64,000 bases of DNA from Rhinopithecus roxellana. Its lineage: Eukaryota > Chordata > Mammalia > Primates > Cercopithecidae. Below the pieces are notes generated by a model that ran no database searches, was not told where the DNA came from, and was given only the letters and a program-made list of their open reading frames with translations. Shown here piece by piece: positions 11,727 to 23,757 of this stretch. The stretch lies in NCBI RefSeq assembly GCF_007565055.1, contig NC_044555.1, positions 39,596,235-39,660,234 of the forward strand. The letters run 5' to 3'. Position 1 is the stretch's first letter; every line of letters begins with the position of its first letter. Position numbers and translations under genes: made by a program.

Positions 11727-14543
11727 TCCAGTTTCAGCTTTCTACTAAGTGCTAGCCAATTTTCCCAGCACCATTTATTAAATAGGGAATCCTTTCCCCA
11801 TTTCTTGTTTCTCTCAGGTTTGTCAAAGATCAGATGGCTGTAGATGTGTGGTATTATTTCTGAGGGCTCTGTTCTGTTCCTTAGGTCTCTATCTCTGTTT
11901 TGGTACCAGTACCATGCTGTTTTGGTTACTGTAGCCTTGTAGTATAGTTTGAAGTCAGGTAGCATGACGCCTCCAGCTTTGTCCTTTTGACTTAGGATTG
12001 TCTTGGCAATGCGGGCTCTTTTTTGGTTCCATATGAACTTTAAAGCAGTTTTTTCCAATTCTGTGAAGAAACTCATTGGTAGTTTGATGGGGATGGCATT
12101 GAATCTATAAATAACCTTGGGCAGGATGGCCGTTTTCACTATATTGATTCTTCCTTTCCAAGAGCATGGTATGTTCTTCCATTTGTTTGTGTCCTCTTTT
12201 ATTTCACTGAGCAGTGGTTTGTAGTTCTCCTTGAAGAGGTCCTTTACATCCTTAGTAAGTTGGATTCCTAGGTATTTTATTATCTTTGAAGCTATTGTGA
12301 ATGGGAGTTCATTCACGATTTGGCTCTCTGTTTGTCTGTCACTGGTGTATAAGAATGCTTGTGATTTTTGCACATTGATTTTGTATCCTGAGACTTTGCT
12401 GAAGTTGCTTACCAGCTTAGGGAAATTTTGTGCTGAGACAATCGGGTTTTCTAAATATACAATCATGTCATCTGCAAACAGGGGCAATTTGACTTCTTCT
12501 TTTCCTAACTGAATACCCTTGATTTCTTTCTCTTGCCTGATTGCCCTAGCCAGAAATTCCAACATTATGTTGAACAGGAGTGGTGAGAAAGGGCATCCCT
12601 GTCTTGTGCCAGTTTTCAAAGGGAATGCTTCCAGTTTTTGCTCATTCAGTCTGATATTGGCTGTGGGTTTGTCATAAATAGCTCTTATTATTTTGAGATA
12701 CGTTCCATCAATACTGAATTTGTTGAGAGTTTTTAGCATGAAGGGCTGTTGAATTCTGTCAAAGGCTTTATCTGCATCTATTGAGATAATCATGTGGTTT
12801 TTGTCTTTGGTTCTGTTTATATGCTGGATTTCGTTTATTGATTTGCATATGTTGAACCAGCCTTGCATCCCAGGGATGAAGCCCACTTGATCATGGTGGA
12901 TAAGCTTTTTGATGTGCTGCTGGATTCAGTTTTCCAGTATTTTATTGAGGATTTTTGCATCGATGTTCATCAGGGATATTAGTCTAAAATTCTCTTTTTT
13001 TGTTGTATCTCTGTCAGGCTTTGGTATCAGGATGATGTTGGCCTCATAAAATGAGTTAGGGAGGATTCCCTCTTTTTCTATTGATTGGAATAGTTTCAGA
13101 AGGAATGGTACCAACTCCTCCTTGTACCTCTGGTAGAATTCGACTGTGAATCCATCTGGTCCTGGACTTTTTTTGGTTGGTAGGCTATTAATTGTTGCCT
13201 CAATTTCAGAGCCTGCTATTGGTCTATTCAGGGATTCCACTTCTTCCTGGTTTAGTCTTGGGAGAGTGTAAGTGTCCAGGAAATTATCCATTTCTTCTAG
13301 GTTCTCTAGTTTATTTGCCTGGAGGTCTTTATAGTATTCTCTGATGGTAGTTTGTATTTCCATGGGGTCGGTGGTGATATCCCTTTTATCATTTTTTATT
13401 GCATCTATTTGATTCTTCTCTCTTTTATTCTTTATTAGTCTTGCTAGCAGTCTATCAATTTTGTTGATCTTTTCAAAAAACCAGCTCCTGGATTCATTGA
13501 TTTTTTTGGAGGATTTTTTGTGTCTCTATCTCCTTCAGTTCTGCTCTGATCTTCATTATTTCTTGCTTTCTGCTAGCTTTTTGCTCTTACTTCTCTAGTT
13601 CTTTTAATTATGATGCTAGGGTGTCAATTTTAGATCTTTCCTGCGTTGTCTTGTGGGCATTTAGTGCTATAAATTTCCCTCTACACACTGCTTTAAATGT
13701 GTCCCAGAGATTCTGGTATGTTGTATCTTTGTTCTCATTGGTTTCAAAGAACATCTTTATTTCTGCCTTCATTTTGTTATGTACCTAGTAGTCATTCAGG
13801 AGCAGGTTGTTCAGTTTCCATGTAGTTGAGCGGTTTTGATTGAGTTTCTTAGTCCTGAGTTCTAGTTTGATTGCACTGTGGTCGGAGACAGTTTGTTAAA
13901 ATTTCTGTTCTTTACTTCCAATGATGTGGTCAATTTTGGAATAAGTGCAATGTGTTGCTGACAAGAAAGTATATTCTGTTGATTTGGGGTGGAAAGTTCG
14001 GTAGATGTCTATTAGGTCCACTTGGTGCAGAGTTGAGTTCAATTTCTGGATATCCTTGTTGACTTTCTGTCTCGTTGATCTGTCTAATGTTGACAGTGGA
14101 GTGTTGAAGTCTCCCATTATTATTGTATGGGAGTCTAAGTCTCTTTGTAAGTCTCTAAGGACTTGCTTTATGAATCTGGGTGCTCCTGTATTGGGTGCAT
14201 ATATATTTAGGATAGTTAGCTCTTCCTGATGAATTGATCCCTTTACCATTAGGTAATGACCTTCTTTGTCTCTTTTGATCTTTGATGGTTTAAAGTCTGT
14301 TTTATCAGAGACTAGGATTGCAACCCCTGCTTTTTTTGTTTTCCATTTGCTTGGTAGATCTTCCTCTATCCCTTTATTTTGAGCCTATGTGTGTCTCTGC
14401 ATGTGAGATGGGTCTCCTGAATACAGTAAACTGATGGGTCTTGACACTTTATCCAGTTTGCCAATCTGTCTTTTAATTGGACCATTTAGTCCATTTACAT
14501 TTAAGGTTAATATTGTTATGTGTGAACTTGATCCTATCATTAT
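11727..14543 (-). pseudogene. L1 ORF2 (endonuclease/reverse transcriptase), broken and 3'-truncated
   Basis: ORF2p nicks target DNA and reverse-transcribes L1 RNA. Reading on the minus strand from about 14543, the endonuclease domain is visible (MGDFNTPLSTLDRS; KIDHIIGS with its histidine), but the frame is lost near 13900. It resumes at 13363-12926 and, after a stop near 12926, at 12886 with the RT palm. The catalytic FADD motif is at 12467-12478 and the TRQGCP motif lies before it. The frame runs past the L1 end into ERV-like sequence at about 11727, so the last residues of that open frame are not L1. The Cys-rich C-terminal part is missing. Not functional. Confidence 0.9.
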
Positions 14544-14603
14544 GATATTAGCTGGTTATTTTGCTTGCTAGTTGTTGCAGTTTCTTCCTAGCATTGATGA
14601 ACT

Positions 14604-15618
14604 TTACATTTTGACATGTTTTTGCAATGGGTGGTACCGGTTGTTCCTTTCCATGTTTAGTGCTTCCTTCAGGATCTCTTGTAGGTCAGGCCTGGTATTG
14701 ACAAAATCTCTAAGCATTTGCTTGTCTGTAAAGGATTTTATTTCTCCTTCACTTAAGAAACTTAGTTTGGCTGGATATGAAATTCTGGTTTGAAAATTCT
14801 TTCTTAAAGAATGTTGAATATTGGCCCCTACTCTCTTCTGGCTTGTGGAGTTTCTGCTGAGAGATCTGCTGTTAGTCTGATGGGCTTCCCTTTGTGGGTA
14901 ACCCGACCTTTCTCTCTGGCTGCCCTTAAGATTTTTTCCTTCATTTCAACTTTGGTGAATCTGACAATTATGCATCTTGGAGTTGCTCTTCTTGAAGAGT
15001 ATCTTTGTGGCGTTCTCTGTATTTCCTGAATTTGAATGTTGGCCTGCCTTACTAGGTTGGGGAAGTTCTCCTGGATGATATCCTGCAGAGTGTTTTCCAA
15101 CTTGGTTCCATTTTCCCCATCACTTTCAGGCACTCAATCAGACATAGATTTGGTCTTTCCACATAATCCCATATTTCTTGGAGGCTTTGTTCATTTCCTT
15201 TTACTCTTTTTTCTCTACACTTCTCTTCTTGCTTCATTTCATTCATTTGATCTTTGATCACCGATACTCTTTCTTCCAGATGATCAAGTCAGTTACTGAA
15301 GCTTGTGCATTTGTCACATAGTTCTCGTGTTATGGTTTTCATCTCTATCAGTTCTTTTAAGGACTTCTCTACATTGGTTATTCTAGTTAGCCATTCCTCA
15401 AATCTTTTTTCAAGGTTTTTAGTTTCTTTGTGCTGGTTACATAGTTCCTCCTTTAGCTCTGAGAAGTTTGATCAACTGAAGCTTTCTTCTCTCAACTCAT
15501 CAAAGTCATTCTCCGTCCAGCTTTGTTCTGTTGCTGGCGATGAGCTGTGTTCCTTTGGAGGGGGAGATGCATTCTGATTTTTTGAATTTCCAGCTTTTCT
15601 GCACTGCTTTTTCCCTAT
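14604..15618 (-). pseudogene. L1 ORF1 (RNA-binding protein), start codon lost and frame broken
   Basis: ORF1p is the trimeric RNA-binding chaperone of the L1 particle. The N-terminal GKKQ segment is at about 15615, but the expected ATG reads ATA (complement of 15616-15618). Downstream frames 15717-15472, 15261-15052 and 15133-14828 carry pieces of the protein in different registers, including the RNA-recognition and C-terminal domains (PRCIIVRFTKVEMKEKIL). The stop is at 14604-14606, giving a 61-bp gap to ORF2, the normal L1 layout. At least two frameshifts or stops make it inactive. Confidence 0.85.
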
Positions 15619-16656
15619 CTTTGTGGTTTTATCTGCCTTTAGTCTTTGATGATGGTGACGTACTGATGGGGTTTTGGTGTGGGTGTCCTTTCTGTTTGCT
15701 AGTTTTCCTTTTAACAATCAGGACCCTCAGCTCTAGGTCTGTTGGAATTTGCTTGAGGTCCACTCCAGACCCTGTTTGCCTGCGTATCAGCAATGGAGGC
15801 TGCAGAAGATAGAATATTGCTGAACAGCGAGTGTTGCTGTCTGATTCTTGCTGTGGAAGCTTCGTCACAGGGGTGTACCGCACCGTGTGAGGTGTGAGGT
15901 GTCAGTCTGAACCTAGTGGGGGATGTCTCCCAGGTAGGCTACTCAGGGGTCAGGGTCCCACTTGAGCAGGCAGTCTGTCCGTTCTCAGATCTCAATCTCC
16001 ATGCTGGGAGATCCACTGTTCTCTTCAAAGCTGTCAGACAGGGGCATTTACCTCTTCCAAGGTTTCTGCTGCTTTTTGTTTAGCTATGCCTTGTCCCCAG
16101 AGGAGGAGTCTACAGAGACAGGCCGGCCTCCTTGAGCTGTGGTGGGCTCCACCCAATTCGAGCTTCCTGGAGGCTTTGTTTACCTACTTAAGCCTCAGCA
16201 ATTGCGGGCGCCCCTCCACCAGCCTCACTGCCGCCTTGTAGTTAGATCTCAGACTGCTGTGCTAGCAATGAGGGAGGCTCCATGGGCGTGAGACCCTCTG
16301 GGCAAGGTGTGGGATATAATCTCCTGGTATACTATTTGCTAAGACCCTTGGTAAAGAGCGGTATTAGGGTGGGAGATACCCGATTTTCCAGGTGTTTTGT
16401 GTCTCAATTTCCTTTGGCTAGGAAAAGGAATTCCCTTCCCCATTGTGCTTCCCAGATAAGGTGATGCCTTGCCCTGCTTTGGCTCTTACTATTCCGGCTG
16501 CACCCACGGACCAGCACCAACTGTCCGATGCGACCCAGTGAGATGAACTTGGTACCTCAGTTGAAAATGCAGAAATCTCCCATCTTCTGTGTTGCTCATG
16601 CTGGGAGCTGGAGGCTGGAGCTGTTCCTATTCGGCCGTCTTGGGCGTGCCTCCTGA
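15619..16656 (-). promoter_or_regulatory. L1 5' UTR (internal RNA polymerase II promoter region)
   Basis: About 1 kb on the minus strand upstream of ORF1, GC-richer than its surroundings. The sense-strand start lies near 16656, with the GGCCGAATAGGAACAGC block at about 16626-16642 close to the YY1 site known for primate L1 (complement of AGATGGC-type motif, here mutated to AGACGGC). CpG sites are partly decayed. Activity cannot be judged from sequence. Confidence 0.8.
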
Positions 16657-16679
16657 ATTTGCTATTTGAATACCTGGAG

Positions 16680-16905
16680 CAGAGGCAGGCAAACTTCAGC
16701 CCACAGGCCAACTTGGCCTATAACCTGTTTTTGTAAATGTGGCTTTATTAGAACACAGCCAGGTCCATTAGTTCATGAATTATCTATGGCTGATTTCACA
16801 TTGTAATAGCAGAGTTAAATAGTTAAGACAGATGATCTGCCCACAGAGATAGAAATATCTACCCTCTGGCTCTTTACAGAGTAGATTTGCTGACCTATTG
16901 TCTAC
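16680..16905 (-). mobile_element. hAT-type (Charlie-like) non-autonomous DNA transposon
   Basis: Starts CAGAGGCAGGCAAACTTC at 16680 and ends with the inverted form (CTTTACAGAGTAGATTTGCTGACC) near 16895. Internal AACACAGCCAGGTCCATT and CAGAGTTAAATAGTT match a familiar short hAT element whose ends are imperfect inverted repeats of the GGCAAACT type. Exact family not assigned. It lies 23 bp from the 5' end of the L1. Confidence 0.78.
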
Positions 16906-17417
16906 AGTGAGAATGTTGACTCTGTAAGAACTGTAAGAATTGTCCAGTTCATGACCCTTCTTTTGTAAGTGAGAAAACAGCACCAAGTATGTCAGAAAAC
17001 TAAGTTGCAATAATCACAACAATTGTCAAAACAAATAGTAAAACAAAATGACAAAATACATTATTTACTAACTTCACTATATGCCAAGTATTATGCAATT
17101 GGGTAGTTATAAACCAATTTTAAAAGGTGAAATTAGTCCCTAAATGTGCTTAATAAACCGACCCAGAAACATTTATGTTGTACACAGTTGAGCAAACTCG
17201 TGAATCTTCCTTTTCAAAGACTCTCTTTTATCCTACCAAACCACATTTCCTCAAGAAAATGAATAATTTTCCAAATTTCAAATATTTCTCCATTAGGCCT
17301 TGTATTGCATATAAGTAACAACTTTCCATGATGGATTTTAAGTTACAATGTAAACATCATATACCATAATTGACCAAGGATCAATGATCATATTTTGTTG
17401 ATTATCAGATATGGTGC
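16906..17417. other. AT-rich unique-looking stretch
   Basis: No gene or familiar repeat seen between the DNA transposon and the target duplication of the next L1. Confidence 0.5.
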
Positions 17418-19626
17418 TTCATTACACATTTTAAGTGTTTTTTTTTTCATTTTAAATTTTTGTGTGTATATAGAAGATCTATATATTTATGGAGTACATA
17501 AGACATATTGATACAGGCATACAATATGTAATAACCACATTAGGGTAAATGAAGTATTTATTACCTCAATCATTTATCATTTTTGTTACAAACAATCCCG
17601 TTACACTCTTTTAGTTATGTTAAAATTAACAATAATTTATTATAACCTATATTCACCCAGTTGTGCTGTCAAATACTAGGTCTTATTTATCCTTTCTATC
17701 TACTCTTTGAACCCGTTAACCATCCCCAGTTCCTCCCCATTCTCTGGTAATGATCCTTCAGCACTCTGTCTCCTAGGGTTCAACTACTTTAATATTCAAC
17801 TCCCACAAATGAGTGAGAATATGTGAAGTTTATCTTTTTTATGTCTAGCTTATTTCACTTAGCATAATGACTTCTAGTTCCATTCGTTTTGTTGCAAATG
17901 GAAGGACCTAATTACTTTTTATGGCTCAATAGTACTTCATTATGTATATGTACCATATTTTCATTTTCCATTCATATGTTGATGAATATATAGGTTGTTT
18001 CCAAATTTTGACGATTGTGAATTGTCCTGCAGTAAATATGAGTGTGCAGATATCTCTTTGATATTGGATATATGCCTACAAGTGGGATTGCTGGATGGTA
18101 TGATAGCTGTATTCTTAGTTTGTTCAGGAATCTCCAAACTATTCTCCATAGTGGTAGTACTAATTTACATTCTCACCAACAGTGTAGGTGGAATCCCTTT
18201 TCTCCACATCCTCACCAGCATTTGTTATTGTCTGTTTTTGGATTAAATTCATTTTAACTGAGGTAAGATTATATCTCACTGTAATTTTGATTTGCATTTT
18301 TCTGATTACCAATGATGTTGAGCACCTTTTCATACAATTATTTGCCATTTGTTTGTATTCTTTTGAGAAATGTCTATTCAATTCTTTTGCCCATTTTTAA
18401 ATTTGATTATTAAATGTTTTCCTATAGAGTTATTTGAGCTTATTATATATTCTGGTTATGAATTCCTTGTCAGATGGATAGTTTGCAAGTATTTTCTTCT
18501 TTTCTGTGAGTTATCTTCTCACTTTACTGATCATTTCTTTTGCTGTGCAGAAGCATTTTAACCTTATTTCATCCCATTTGTCCAGTTTGGCTTTGGTTGC
18601 CCATGCTTGTGGGGTATTTACTTAAGAAATCTTTGTCCACTACAGTGTTCTGGAGAGTTTTCCCTTTGTTTTCATTTTGTAACTTCATAGTTAGAGGTCT
18701 TAGCTTTAAGTGCTTAATCCATTTTTATTTAATTTTTGCATATGGTGAGAGATAGTAGTCTAGTATTATTCTTGTGCATACAGACATCCATTTTTTTCCA
18801 GCACAATTTATTAGAGTGACTGTCCTTTCCCTATTGTATGTTTTTGGCACTTTTGTCAAAAATGAATTCACTGTAGATGAATGGGCTTGTTCTCAGTTCT
18901 CCATTCTGTTCCATTAATCCATACATTTGTTTTTATGTCAGTATCATACTGTTTTCATTACTATAGTTTTGTAGTATAATTTGAAGTCAGGCAATGTTAT
19001 TCCTCCAATTTTGTCCTTTTTGAAAAGGATAGCTTTGGCTATTCTGGTTCTATTATGATTTCGTATGAATGTCATGATTGTTTTCTTCAGTTTCTATGAA
19101 TAATATTATTGGTATTTTGATAGGCACTGCATTAAATCTGTAGATTGCTTTGGGTTGTATGGACATGTTAACAATATTGATTTTTCCAACCCATGAACAT
19201 AAAATATCTTTTTATCTTTTGGTGTCCTCTTCAATTTCTCTCATTAATGTTTCATAGTTGTCATTGTAGAGATCTTTAACGTTTTTAGTTACACTAATTC
19301 TTAGGTATGTAATTTTGTTTGTAGCTATTGTAAATAAAATTATGTTTTTTAACCTTTTTCAGATTGTTCATTGTTGATGATTTTTGCTATTGATTTTTGT
19401 ATGTTGATTTTGTATCCTGCAACTTTACTGAATTCATTTATCTGTTCTAATCATTTTTAGTGGGGTGTTTAGGTTTTTCCAAATATAAGATTGCAACATC
19501 TGCAAAAAAAAGGATAATGTAAATTCTTCCTTTGCAAATTGGATGCCTTTATTTCTCTTGTCTGATTGCTTTAGCTAGAACTTCCAGTACTATGTTAGTA
19601 ACAGTGGTGAAAGTGGGCACCCCTGT

Positions 19627-19970
19627 CTTGTCCAAATCTTTTTTTTTTTTTTTTTTTTTTTTTTTGAGACGGAGTCTTGCTCTGCCACCCAGGCTGGAGT
19701 GCAGTGGCCGGATCTCAGCTCACTGCAAGCTCCGCCTCCCGGGTTTACACCATTCTCCTGCCTCAGCCTCCCGAGTAGCTGGGACTACAGGCGCCCGCCT
19801 CGTCGCCCGGCTAGTTTTTTTTTTTTTTTGTATTTTTAAGTAGAGACGGGGTTTCACCGTGTTAGCCAGGATGGTCTCGATCTCCTGACCTCGTGATCCA
19901 CCCGTCTCGGCCTCCCAAAGTGCTGGGATTACAGGCTTGAGCCACCGCGCCCGGCCCTTGTCCAAATCTT
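19627..19970 (-). mobile_element. AluY, Old World monkey-type, inside the old L1
   Basis: Antisense Alu at 19641-19956 with a 22-base-plus T run, framed by a perfect 14-bp duplication CTTGTCCAAATCTT (19627-19640, 19957-19970). CCGGATCTCAGCTCACTGC and GGCTTGAGCCACCGCGCCCG carry non-CpG changes also seen in the copy at 50575, which marks a shared young subfamily. Confidence 0.95.
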
Positions 19971-20089
19971 AAAGGAAAGACTTTCAGCTTTTCTTCATTC
20001 AGAAAGATACTACCTGTGAGTCTGTTATGTATGACTTGTATTGTGTTGAGATGTGTTCCTTCTACACTTAGATTCTTATGAATTGCATT

Positions 20090-20998
20090 TTTAACTTTTA
20101 AGTTCAAGGGCATGTGTGTAGGTTTGTTACATATGTAAACTTTTGTCTTGGGGGTTTGTTGTACAGATTATTTCACCACCCAGGTATTAAACTTAGTACC
20201 CATTAGTTATTCTTCCTGATCCTCTCCCTGCTTTCACCCTCCACCCTCCAATAGGCTCCAGTTTATGCTGTTTTCATCTATGTGTCCATGTGTTCTCATC
20301 ATTTAGCTCCCACTTATAACTGACAACATGCAGTATTTGGTTTTCTGTTCCTACTTTAGTTTGCTAAGGATAGTGGTCTCCAGCTTCATCCATGTTCCTT
20401 CAAAGAACATGATCTCATTCTTTTTTATGTCTGCATAGTATTCCATGGTGTATATGTATGACATTTTGAAATTCAGTCTATCATTGATGAGAGTTTGATT
20501 CCATATCTTTGCTATTGTGAATAGTGCTGCAATGAACATATGCATCCATGTTTCTTTATAAAAGAATGATTTACATTCCTTTAGGTATATAACCAGTAAT
20601 GAGATTGCTGAGTCAAATAGTATTTCTGTTTTTAGGTCTTTGAGGAATCACTACACTGTCTTCCACAATGGTTGAACTAATTTACACTCCTACCAAAAGT
20701 GTATCAACTTTCCTTTTCCTCCACAATCTCACCAGCATCTGTTATTATTTGGGTTTTTCATAATTAACCATTCTGACTGGTATGAGATAGTATCTCATTG
20801 TGGTTTTGACTTACACTCCTCTGATGATCAGTGATGCTGAGCTTTTTTTCATGTGATTGTTGGCTCCATATATGTCTTCCTTTGAAAAGTGTCTTCTTGT
20901 GTCCTTCACCTACATTTTAATGGTTTTGTTAGTGTTTTCTTTTTCTTGTAAATTTAAGTACTTTATAGATACTGGATATTAGGTCTTCATCAGATACA
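20090..20998 (-). mobile_element. L1 3' part (L1PA/PB-type) nested in the old L1
   Basis: About 0.9 kb of antisense L1: 3' UTR from TTTAAGTTCAAGGGCATGTG (about 20097), then ORF2 C-terminal region to GGATATTAGGTCTTCATCAG near 20975. The host L1 ORF2 similarity (TTGAGATGTGTTCCTTCTAC before, CAATTGAAATGACCATG after) is interrupted at this point. A target duplication is not clear. Confidence 0.85.
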
Positions 20999-21218
20999 TA
21001 GATTGAGTGAAGGAATGAAATCAAATGTTTATTCAGTATCAATTGAAATGACCATGTAATTTCTTTCCTTCATTCTGTTAATATGATGAATCATACTGAT
21101 TGCTTTGTCAATCTGAAACCATCTCTGCATCCCTGGAATAAATCCCACTTGGTCATTATCTTTTTAATATGTTGTTGAATTTATTTTGCTGGTATGTTGT
21201 TCAGAATTTTTGCATCAG

Positions 21219-21656
21219 TGTTCATCAAGGACCCATCAATAATAGACTGGATAAAGAAAATGTGGTACACATGTACCATGGAGTACTATGCAGCCATAGA
21301 AAACAACTAGCTCATATCTTTTGCAGGAACATGGATGGAGCTGGAGGCCATTATCCTTAGCAAACTAACACAGAAACAGAAAACCAAATACTGCATGTTC
21401 TCACTTATAAGTGGAATCTAAATGAGGAGAACACATGGATGCATCGAGGGGGACAACACACACTGGGGCCTTTTGGATGGTGGAGGGTGGGAGGAAGGAG
21501 AGAATCAGGAAAAATAACTAATCATTACTATGCTTAATACCTGGGTGAAAAAATAGTCTGTACAACAAATTCCCATGACACAAGTTTACCTATATAATAA
21601 ATCTGCACTTTTACCCCTAAAGTTAAAATAAATGTTTTAAAAAATGTTCACCAAGG
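21219..21656 (+). mobile_element. Short L1 3' end nested in opposite orientation
   Basis: Sense L1 3' end at 21231-21644: ORF2 tail (ATGGAGTACTATGCAGCCAT), 3' UTR and an AAATAAATG-type tail. The duplication TGTTCATCAAGG (21219-21230) / TGTTCACCAAGG (21645-21656) differs at one base. The host L1 continues directly on either side. Confidence 0.92.
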
Positions 21657-22157
21657 GTATTGGCCTGTATTTTTGTGTGTGTGTCTTTGTCTGGTTTTGG
21701 TATTAGGGTAACACTGGCCTTGTAGAATAAGTTTGGAAGTATCCTCTCTTCCTTTATTTTTTGAAATAGTTTGAGTAGGATTGGTACTAGTTCTTTTAAA
21801 ATGTTTGATAAAATATCACAATGAAACTATGGGGGACTGGACTTTTCTTTGCTGGGAGACTTTTTATTATGGCTTCAATCTTAGTACTTGTTATTGCCCT
21901 ACTCAGATTTTGGAATTTTCATGGCTCAACCTTGGTGGATTTTAAGTGACTAGAAATTTGCCCATTGTTTTTAGGTTTTCCAGTTTATTATCATATAGTT
22001 GTTCATGGAAGCATCTAATGATCTTTTAAATTCCTTCAGTATCAGGAATAATGTCTCCTTTTTCATCTCTGTTTTTATTTATTTGTGTCTTCTCTCTTTT
22101 CTTCTTAGTCTTGCTAAAGGTTTGTCAATTTTTTATATATTTTTTAAAAGTTTAAAT

Positions 22158-22345
22158 TTTCTTAAATTTTTTTTGAGACATAGTTTCACTCTGTCACCCA
22201 GGCTGGAGTACAGTGGCACGATCACGACTCACTGCTGCCTCAACCTCCTGGGCTCAAGCAATCCTCCTGCCTCAGTTTCCCTAGTAGCTGAGACTATAGT
22301 CATGTACAAACATGCCCAGCTAATTTCTGTATTTTTTGTATTTTT
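22158..22345 (-). mobile_element. Old Alu right arm, antisense, in the old L1
   Basis: T-rich start, then TTTCACTCTGTCACCCAGGCTGG and the 31-bp right-arm insert region, ending after CCCAGCTAATTTCTGTATTTTT. The left arm is absent. Divergence suggests AluJ or an Alu monomer. Confidence 0.85.
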
Positions 22346-23431
22346 TTGTACTTTTTTTTCAAGTTTCATTCTTCTGCATAGGGCTAGTCAGCTATCCCAG
22401 CACTATCTATTTAATAGGGAGTATCTTTTTTGGAGTATGTTTTTCCATCTCTTTATTTTTAGTCTTTCTGTGTCTTTATAGGGGAAATGTGCTTCTTGTA
22501 GGCAATAGATTATTGGTTCTGGCTTTTTAAAAATTCATTCATCCATTCTATGCATTTTGATTGGAGAGTTTCTTTTATTTTCAATGTTATTATTGATAAG
22601 GAAGGAATTACTCCTGCTATATTATTATTTGTTTTCTAGTTGTTTTGTGGTCTTCTCTTCTTTCCTTCTGTCTTTCCTGTCTTCCTTTCAGGGAAGATTA
22701 TTGTCTCTGGTGGTATGTTTTAATGTATTGCTTTTCAATTTTGTTTACCTCTAGTGTGTATTTCATGTGAGGTTACCATGAGGCTTGTGAATACTGTCTT
22801 ACGACCCATTATTATAAACTGAAGAAAATGTAACACTGATTACATAAATAAAAAAGCAAAAGGAAAATTTATAAAAACTCTACATTTTAACTTCATCCCT
22901 CTACTTTTTAACTTATTGTTGTTTCTATTTGATTCTTATTTTACTCTCTATGTGTTGAAAGGTTTTATAGTTATTTTTATCATTTCCTCTTTTAGTCTTT
23001 CTACCCAAGATCTGAGTAGTTTACACACCACAATTAAAGTGTTATAATATTCTGTGTTTTTCTGTATTCCTACTATTACTGGTAAGTTTTGTACCTTCAG
23101 ACAATTTTTTATTGTTCATTAATAGCCTTCTCTTTCAGACTGAAGAACTCCCTTTAGCATTTCTCACAGGACAGGTGTGGTGTTGATGGAATTCCTCAGC
23201 TTTTGTTTTCCTGGGAAGGTCTTTATTTCTTCATGTTTAAAGAATATTTTCACTGGATATACGAATCTAAGGTAGAAGTTATTTTCCTTCAGCACTTTCA
23301 ATATGTCATGCCACTCTCTCCTGGCCTGTAAGGTTTCCACTGAACGTCTGCTGCCATACATAGTGGAGTGTGTTGTATATTATTTGTTTCTTTTCTTTTA
23401 TTGCTTTTAGAATCCTTTATCCTTGAGTTTG

Positions 23432-23757
23432 GGGACTTCAATTTATTTATTTATTTATTTATTTATTTTGACGGAGTCTCACTCTGTTGCCAGGCTGGAG
23501 TGCAGTGGCGCAATCTTGGCTCACTATAACCTCTGCCTCCCGGGTTCAAGCGATTCTGCTGCCTCAGCCTCCCGAGTAGCTGGGACTACAGGCATGCACC
23601 ACCACGCCCAGCTAATTTTTGTATTTTTAGTGGAGACGGGGTTTCACCATGTTGGCCAGATGGTCTCTATCTCTTGACCTCATGATCTGCGCGCCTCAAC
23701 CTCCCAAAGTGCTGGGATTACAGGCGTGAGTCACCACACCCCGCCGGGACTTTGATT
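23432..23757 (-). mobile_element. Alu (AluS-like), antisense, in the old L1
   Basis: A full-length antisense Alu at 23444-23745, headed by an (ATTT)n run that replaced the usual T tract. Imperfect direct repeats GGGACTTCAATT (23432-23443) and GGGACTTTGATT (23746-23757) are the target duplication (10 of 12). Confidence 0.9.

Larger units (their letters stand above)
11727..16656 (-). mobile_element. L1PA-type element, 5'-complete but lacking its 3' end
   Basis: About 4.9 kb of primate L1 on the minus strand. The 5' UTR runs from 16656 (antisense of the AGATGGCCGAATAGGAACAGC-like start region) to 15619, followed by ORF1, a 61-bp spacer, and ORF2 up to about the codon for its KLKLD segment. Then similarity stops abruptly at 11727: the last ~370 codons of ORF2, the 3' UTR and the poly(A) are absent. 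This is the reverse of ordinary 5' truncation. I find no target duplication around 11727 and 16656. Later deletion or rearrangement is the likely cause. Internal frame breaks show it is dead. Confidence 0.9.

Noticed and set aside
11618..12886. 422-codon minus-strand open frame as a possible gene
   Set aside because: It is L1 ORF2 (RT palm with FADD) that runs through the L1 boundary at 11727 into ERV-like sequence; the last ~35 codons are chance.
21999..22481. 160-codon plus-strand frame
   Set aside because: Opposite strand of the old L1 plus an Alu arm; the Alu part gives the familiar Alu-derived peptide.
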